Below are positions 58,921 to 64,000 of a stretch of 64,000 bases of DNA, in pieces. The position numbers and the translations under genes were made by a program. Location of the stretch: assembly GCA_004352715.1 (NCBI GenBank), contig SCFE01000017.1, positions 87,676 to 151,675 of the forward strand, read 5' to 3'. How positions within the stretch are numbered: position 1 is the first letter of the stretch; every line of letters starts with the position of its first letter. The DNA comes from Hofstenia miamia (lineage: Eukaryota; Xenacoelomorpha; Acoela). The notes beneath the pieces are model-generated. The model searched no databases and was not told where the DNA came from. It saw only the letters and a list, made by a program, of their open reading frames with translations.

Positions 58921-60585
58921 CCTCTCTCTTTCAAAAAGGTGTTGTTAGCTTTTACTTGCTGAAATGTATTTTGTATGTAACTCGCCTACATCGCGACAAG
59001 AAACAGAAATAAGGTTACACTTATCATACAAAGGACTATTTTACATTCCTAAGTCAATCTAATGATATTAGGATTTTGGAGCATGCTATGTGGAAAATTA
59101 TAAGCATAGCGGGCTAAATAAAGTCATTGCAATCATAGGCTTGCAGGAAGAATGGAATGTTCAAGTTCTCTTCTTTAAAATGTGCTCCATGACACTTGAA
59201 TCAAGCACGTATTAATAGGCAGCATGGAAAATTCACAAAATGAAAAGATATTTTATTTTCATATAAACTTATATTTTCAGCTACTAGATATTTTAAGTAA
59301 TAAATGTGTATCTTTTGATCATTTGTATTTTGTGGCACATACCTTATCAGGATTATTCATGAAAAAAGGCTTGAGTATTATAATAAATATAATTAATTAT
59401 TTAATGCTCTCCTAACAAGGAGGAAATAAACGATTATTAAAGGGAAATATACAATTTGCATAACAAAATAAAGCTATGGGGAAAATTATTTTTCTTATTT
59501 GCAGGAGACCGTTATATTCCTAAGGATCAAATACCAGATCTAATAAGTACAATATTGTTGATATAAGAAGCCTTCTTCTGGACACTTCAATTACAGATAT
59601 TGAGCAGATTCTTTAAGTACTTTGCATTGACGATGGTTGCCTCGTGAAAGGATTCAAAGCTTTAGGGACCTTGAGTATGTAAATAAGCCAGAAAGGTTAG
59701 AACATTAATCGCAGCCTTAAAATTGACTTCAGCGGAAATTCATAGTTTATGAAGCAATAAGGATGTTGTTTCCAAGTGGAGTGCAATATACTCTTGGAAA
59801 TTGGGGCATGCATGCATATTTTACGAATAAGAAAGTTTTGTACAGATATATGGGTTAACAGAACTGAGATGAATTAAGTTGTCACACAGAAGTTTGGTTA
59901 TTGATTAGTAGAATGCAATTCTTACTAATACGTTAAATTAAATTGCACTAAGGAAACAGACCGTTTGTAACATATTCTTGAGATTCATGAATCCCCAATA
60001 CTGCAATATAAAGATTAAGATCCTTGAAATTTGGCGTGGGATCAACCGCATGGTGCAGGAGGAAAGAAGAGCTTACGCAAAGTGCTTTGGACAATTTAAA
60101 GTTAAACTTTTGTACTATGCAGTCATTCGCAATAATTAAATTTCGCTTGTGAAATTCAAATGTGGCAAATTATTCAACATAATAATACGTCAACACATCA
60201 TTAGAACTAACAATTGATAATTTATATTGACTACATTATTTCAAAATCCTAGTTTAATTCAAATTTATTGAAGTGAATTGAAAACGGTCACAAAGTGAGG
60301 AGGCTTTGCAGGCAACTTCTCGTTAAACATTTCAAAATATGCGTGTTGAAATCATTGCAGTAGGTCTTCATGCAAAAATTGAAAATTTCATATTTCATGG
60401 CTCTTGAATTTTTTAGTGCAGAACATATTTTAAGTATTTTCTTATTTTCGATTATTTTTCTCTATATTCCGAATTTTCTTACTTTATTTTTCTTAAATTC
60501 AAGAATATGTACTACTCCTTAATATTTCCAAGTAAAGTTTTGAAAAATAATTGCATTCCACGATCTATTTCAATATATCAGAAAA
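58921..60585. other. Stretch without a gene
   Basis: No supported feature; a frame at 59224-59415 is not recognised. Confidence 0.5.
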
Positions 60586-60586
60586 A

Positions 60587-60589
<3 letters not shown>

Positions 60590-60633
<44 letters not shown>
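60590..60633. repeat. (TA)n microsatellite
   Basis: About 44 bases of TA repeat, followed by TATG repeats. Confidence 0.95.
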
Positions 60634-60635
<2 letters not shown>

Positions 60636-60985
60636 GTATGTATATATTTATGTATATATGTATATAGGCGTATGAATCATAATCGTAACCTAAAAACTTA
60701 CTGAGCGTCAGCTGAAAATTCTATTTCAAGTTTCTTAGAAATTTTAAAGTTTTATGGAATTTACTACAACTACAACATGTGAGAGGCAACTCATTACATG
60801 AAAATGAATTATGAAGCAATGTCTTTCTCTTTCTCTCTGAATCCGAATTTAGCAACTACAACGAACGAACAATTAATTCCATTACACGAAGCTTGAAGTA
60901 ATACAATGCAAATTTCAGCATACTTCATTCCTATTTGAAGAGTTTATGATTAGTGTATATTTTTATATACCGTACAGTATATACA

Positions 60986-61022
<37 letters not shown>
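60986..61022. repeat. (TA)n microsatellite
   Basis: About 37 bases of TA repeat preceded by ACAGTATATACAGTATA. Confidence 0.95.
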
Positions 61023-61024
<2 letters not shown>

Positions 61025-62139
61025 TAATTGAATTTAAATTCTTAGCCCTAACAATAACTTAAATGTTTTTTTGCTAGTTAATATACACGTTTAGGCCAAA
61101 ATTATATGGATTGACATATCATCTGCCTGTCCTTAAATACTCCTCATACATGTTTCATAAGTGATACATGAATAAATTTTTTATTAATCCATTTCAACCT
61201 TTTTAAAGTTAATCATCCTAATCCATTATTTGCATAGAATAAACAAAGTATTTGCCCTTGAAATGTTTATCTTTCTTTGAGTAAGAACTCTTTATCTTCT
61301 TGAATAGTGCATGCTATACTATTAACTTAGCTTTTAAATAACTTTCAATATAGAAAGCAATGTCGTAATTATATAAATTTTATATTGCAATGCCTTCCAG
61401 CAGCTACAAAAAATTTTTTATGCTAAATATTTGCCATGGAATTATTTACTTTACTAAAAAAAACTTTTCTTTACAACATGAGGCCATTAGATAGTTGATG
61501 ATGTCATTGTTTTGAGAACATTATATTCAATTATAGGTTGCTAAAAATTGCTGATTTTTTTGCTTTTTCAATGGCTAATTTTCATAGTGCCTTCTGAGTT
61601 ATTAAAACCTGGTTGATGTATGTATGAGATAGCCTTATACTTTACAACAGATGTAAAATGTTAAAATGGGGAGCAAAAACAGCAACTTCATCTAAAAACT
61701 CAATATGGCGTAATCAAAATTTTGACAATATTGTTGACAAAAATCTCATAGTGAGAGATCGAGTTGGTGAAGTTGCTTTAAATTTTGCCATACTACTTCC
61801 CAATGTAAGATGTAAAAAGTTTACAGCACCCGGAATTAACCCCTGTAGTAAATAGGTTTAATATACAGGGCTCATACCTTTATCAATTGTAAAAAATCGA
61901 TGAATGACTGCATACATTGTGAATTTGGCATAAATTCACGAATACAAATATGAAACCAATTCATAGGGGATTTTAAATTTCTAGTTCAACTGAACATTAT
62001 CAAAATAGATTTTTTCTGGTTTTTTAAATTGTATTTAGTTGTTTTCTTATTGATGAAAATATAATTTAAAAACTCACATTGATTGCATTTTCATTATAAT
62101 CGTTGCTTCATTATTTGTTTCTATACTATTGAGTAAATA
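61023..62139. other. Stretch without a gene
   Basis: A 65-codon frame at 61658-61855 is not recognised. Nothing else is supported. Confidence 0.45.
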
Positions 62140-63576
62140 CCCATGGAAGTCAATACAGCTAAAACTTTAAAGAACTTTAAAGATCTTGTCAAATCTTTCA
62201 AGAATCTTATAAGATGAATTCAAGTATTAACTGGGTCGGTGCAAGAAATTGCAAGAACTTTAAAGTATAAAGATGTTCTTTAAAGTAATGAGCATGGAAT
62301 TTAAAGAACCATGCACAGGCTTTTTTATTCTTATATGTAACTTTAAAGTAATAAATATGAAATTTAAAGAACCATATCAAGACTTCCATATTCTTATAAG
62401 CAACTTTGAAGTTATTTAAAGTACTTTTAAGAAAAAATAGAAACATATAATGCTAGATTTCAACATCGATTTTTTNNNNNNNNNNNNNNNNNNNNNNNNN
62501 NNNNNNNNNNNNNNNNNNNNNNNNNNNNNNNNNNNNNNNNNNNNNNNNNNNNNNNNNNNNNNNNNNNNNNNNNNNNNNNNNNNNNNNNNNNNNNNNNNNN
62601 NNNNNNNNNNNNNNNNNNNNNNNNNNNNNNNNNNNNNNNNNNNNNNNNNNNNNNNNNNNNNNNNNNNNNNNNNNNNNNNNNNNNNNNNNNNNNNNNNNNN
62701 NNNNNNNNNNNNNNNNNNNNNNNNNNNNNNNNNNNNNNNNNNNNNNNNNNNNNNNNNNNNNNNNNNNNNNNNNNNNNNNNNNNNNNNNNNNNNNNNNNNN
62801 NNNNNNNNNNNNNNNNNNNNNNNNNNNNNNNNNNNNNNNNNNNNNNNNNNNNNNNNNNNNNNNNNNNNNNNNNNNNNNNNNNNNNNNNNNNNNNNNNNNN
62901 NNNNNNNNNNNNNNNGGTGCTGAGGCTAAGCACTGATTTTTATAGAATGGCAAAAGCTGTTTCCAGGTTTTTCTGAGTTCATTAAAATTACATCTCAAAT
63001 ATCTTTCTTTAAATATCAATTTTGATATGAATGTTTGCATTTGCATAGTGAACTTTTCCAATACCTGTATGGCGAATGAATTCATCTGCATACGCATTGT
63101 AATGTAGTTACCACTACGTACGCACTACCATTGATAGAACGTGTAGAAAAACAGCGCGGGAACTGCCGAACATTAAAACAAGCATTACATGAAATATTTC
63201 CTTCTCCAAAATATTTCTGTCACGCGATGGCGTACGAAAATCCATTCTGACTGCTATCTGAATATATGGGATACAAATTATTTTAGCGAATGCATTAAAT
63301 AGACTGGTATTTTTATGTCATTTTTTGATTATTGGATTGTGAATATGATGTCTTAATTTTTTAGTTTTTTGGTTTATAGTCAATATATGATTTGCTTATA
63401 AGTTACATTACGTAACTTTAAAGTGAATTGCTGTTGTAAGAATCCGATTTTTTCCTTTCAAGACAATTTACGCTACTTTAAAGAAAATCACTGTTTCAAG
63501 TACTTTAAAGTGGAAGCAAGTGTAAACAAGTAAAACATATGAACTTTAAAGTTTTTGTTGTATTCACTTCCATGGG
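62140..63576. mobile_element. TA-flanked inverted-repeat element with CTTTAAAG subterminal repeats
   Basis: The left end reads CCCATGGAAGTCAATACA and continues GCTAAAACTTTAAAG; the right end, reversed, reads CCCATGGAAGTGAATACA and continues ACAAAAACTTTAAAG, about 30 of 34 bases identical. TA stands outside on both sides (62138-62139, 63577-63578). About nine CTTTAAAG words occur in the two subterminal regions and a roughly 62-bp unit is repeated at about 62278-62403. A 440-N gap (62476-62915) lies inside, so coding capacity cannot be judged. TA duplication suits Tc1/mariner, but the tips are unlike the other elements here. Confidence 0.75.
62476..62915. other. Assembly gap of 440 N
   Basis: Gap inside the CTTTAAAG-rich element. 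Confidence 0.95.
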
Positions 63577-63866
63577 TAAACATTGTATAATATAATCATA
63601 AACTGTACCCCTTTTTCAGGAGTGCGTTTAGCATTAAATTGATTGAATTAGGATGTAAAAATAAATAAATTACATGTGTGATGTAGGCAATTTTCTTTGG
63701 TTAATTTCAAAAATTGTTTTAAGTAATTAAACATAAAATATGGAATTGGGATTTAACCACTATTACAGTCGGCAATTTTTTTACAACGCCAGAATTCTGC
63801 TCCTCTTAAAATTTCTAATAATTGTCAACAGCAGTCAAAAATCGAAAACAACATAAACGCAAAGCA

Positions 63867-64000
63867 GGTGCGTAGTCAGGATTTTTTTGTAAAATTCATG
63901 GCTTCAACTAACGTTAATTGATTCAATAGGTAAACAGAATTGTTTCAAAAATTAATGCACAGGAAATAGTAAAACGAAATGAGTAATTGTCATTCGAAGA
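63867..64000 (+). mobile_element. Left end of a G-rich-tip type transposon, cut by the window end
   Basis: CAGGTGCGTAGTCAGGATT resembles the tip of the 36364-36725 element (CAGGCCGTAGC). The opposite end is not in the window. Confidence 0.35.

Noticed and set aside
1-64000. CRISPR arrays, bacterial operons, rRNA genes
   Set aside because: No regularly spaced repeat arrays, ribosome binding site plus operon structure or rRNA-like sequence was seen; introns and animal transposons mark this as eukaryotic nuclear DNA.

Overview
The window is nuclear DNA from an invertebrate animal. It is strongly AT-rich, its genes have GT-AG introns (the shortest resolved are 43 and 55 bases), AATAAA polyadenylation signals are common, and there are degenerate TTAGGG-type telomere-like repeats. 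Decayed Tc1/mariner, hAT, piggyBac-like and non-LTR elements are everywhere. TTAGGG-type repeats and a single-exon receptor gene fit a non-insect, non-nematode invertebrate, possibly cnidarian-like, but I cannot name the species. It is a scaffold with six larger N gaps (two of exactly 1000 N), and several small N runs sit between duplicated flanks, which looks like assembly error.

Region by region. Bases 976-10629 (+) hold the C-terminal half of a THADA-family gene; nine exons can be joined in consistent phase, but the conserved centre of the protein is not visible and may lie in the 1000-N gap at 6153-7152. Its introns carry a gypsy-type gag/protease remnant (4355-4955, -) and a 687-bp fold-back MITE (5337-6023). 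Bases 11155-13578 are a (TA)n tract split by a Tc1-type transposon (11385-13000, -) and a second fold-back MITE (13031-13553). Bases 13830-15540 (-) hold the tail of a LINE and a hAT transposase remnant. From 15.8 to 24 kb there are faint LINE remains, a three-unit 93-94 bp tandem repeat and little else. Bases 24430-25600 (-) are a broken Tc1 copy and 26292-27583 (+) is a complete-length but dead DD41D mariner-like element with clear inverted ends.

Bases 29009-29695 (+) encode a secreted lipocalin-like protein, followed by a small TTAA-flanked MITE and a LINE remnant (30787-31580, -). From 35.4 to 38.5 kb there is a cluster of non-autonomous DNA elements: a long inverted-repeat element, a G-rich-ended MITE, and a hAT element with a piggyBac-like MITE nested inside. 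Bases 39740-40645 (+) encode an intronless class A GPCR. A LINE lies at 43671-45385, a PQ-loop membrane protein fragment at 52211-52534, a hAT MITE at 52950-53665, a Tc1 fragment at 53870-54335, telomere-like arrays facing outward at 55501-55996, a CR1/jockey-type LINE at 56950-58920, and a TA-flanked element rich in CTTTAAAG at 62140-63576.

The host genes (THADA-like, lipocalin-like, GPCR, PQ-loop) show no shared pathway; they are unrelated genes scattered among transposon debris. The features most worth a second look are the outward-facing telomere-like arrays, the splice-acceptor signals just upstream of three genes' start codons (possible spliced-leader trans-splicing), the missing centre of THADA, and several elements whose boundaries and target duplications can be read directly.
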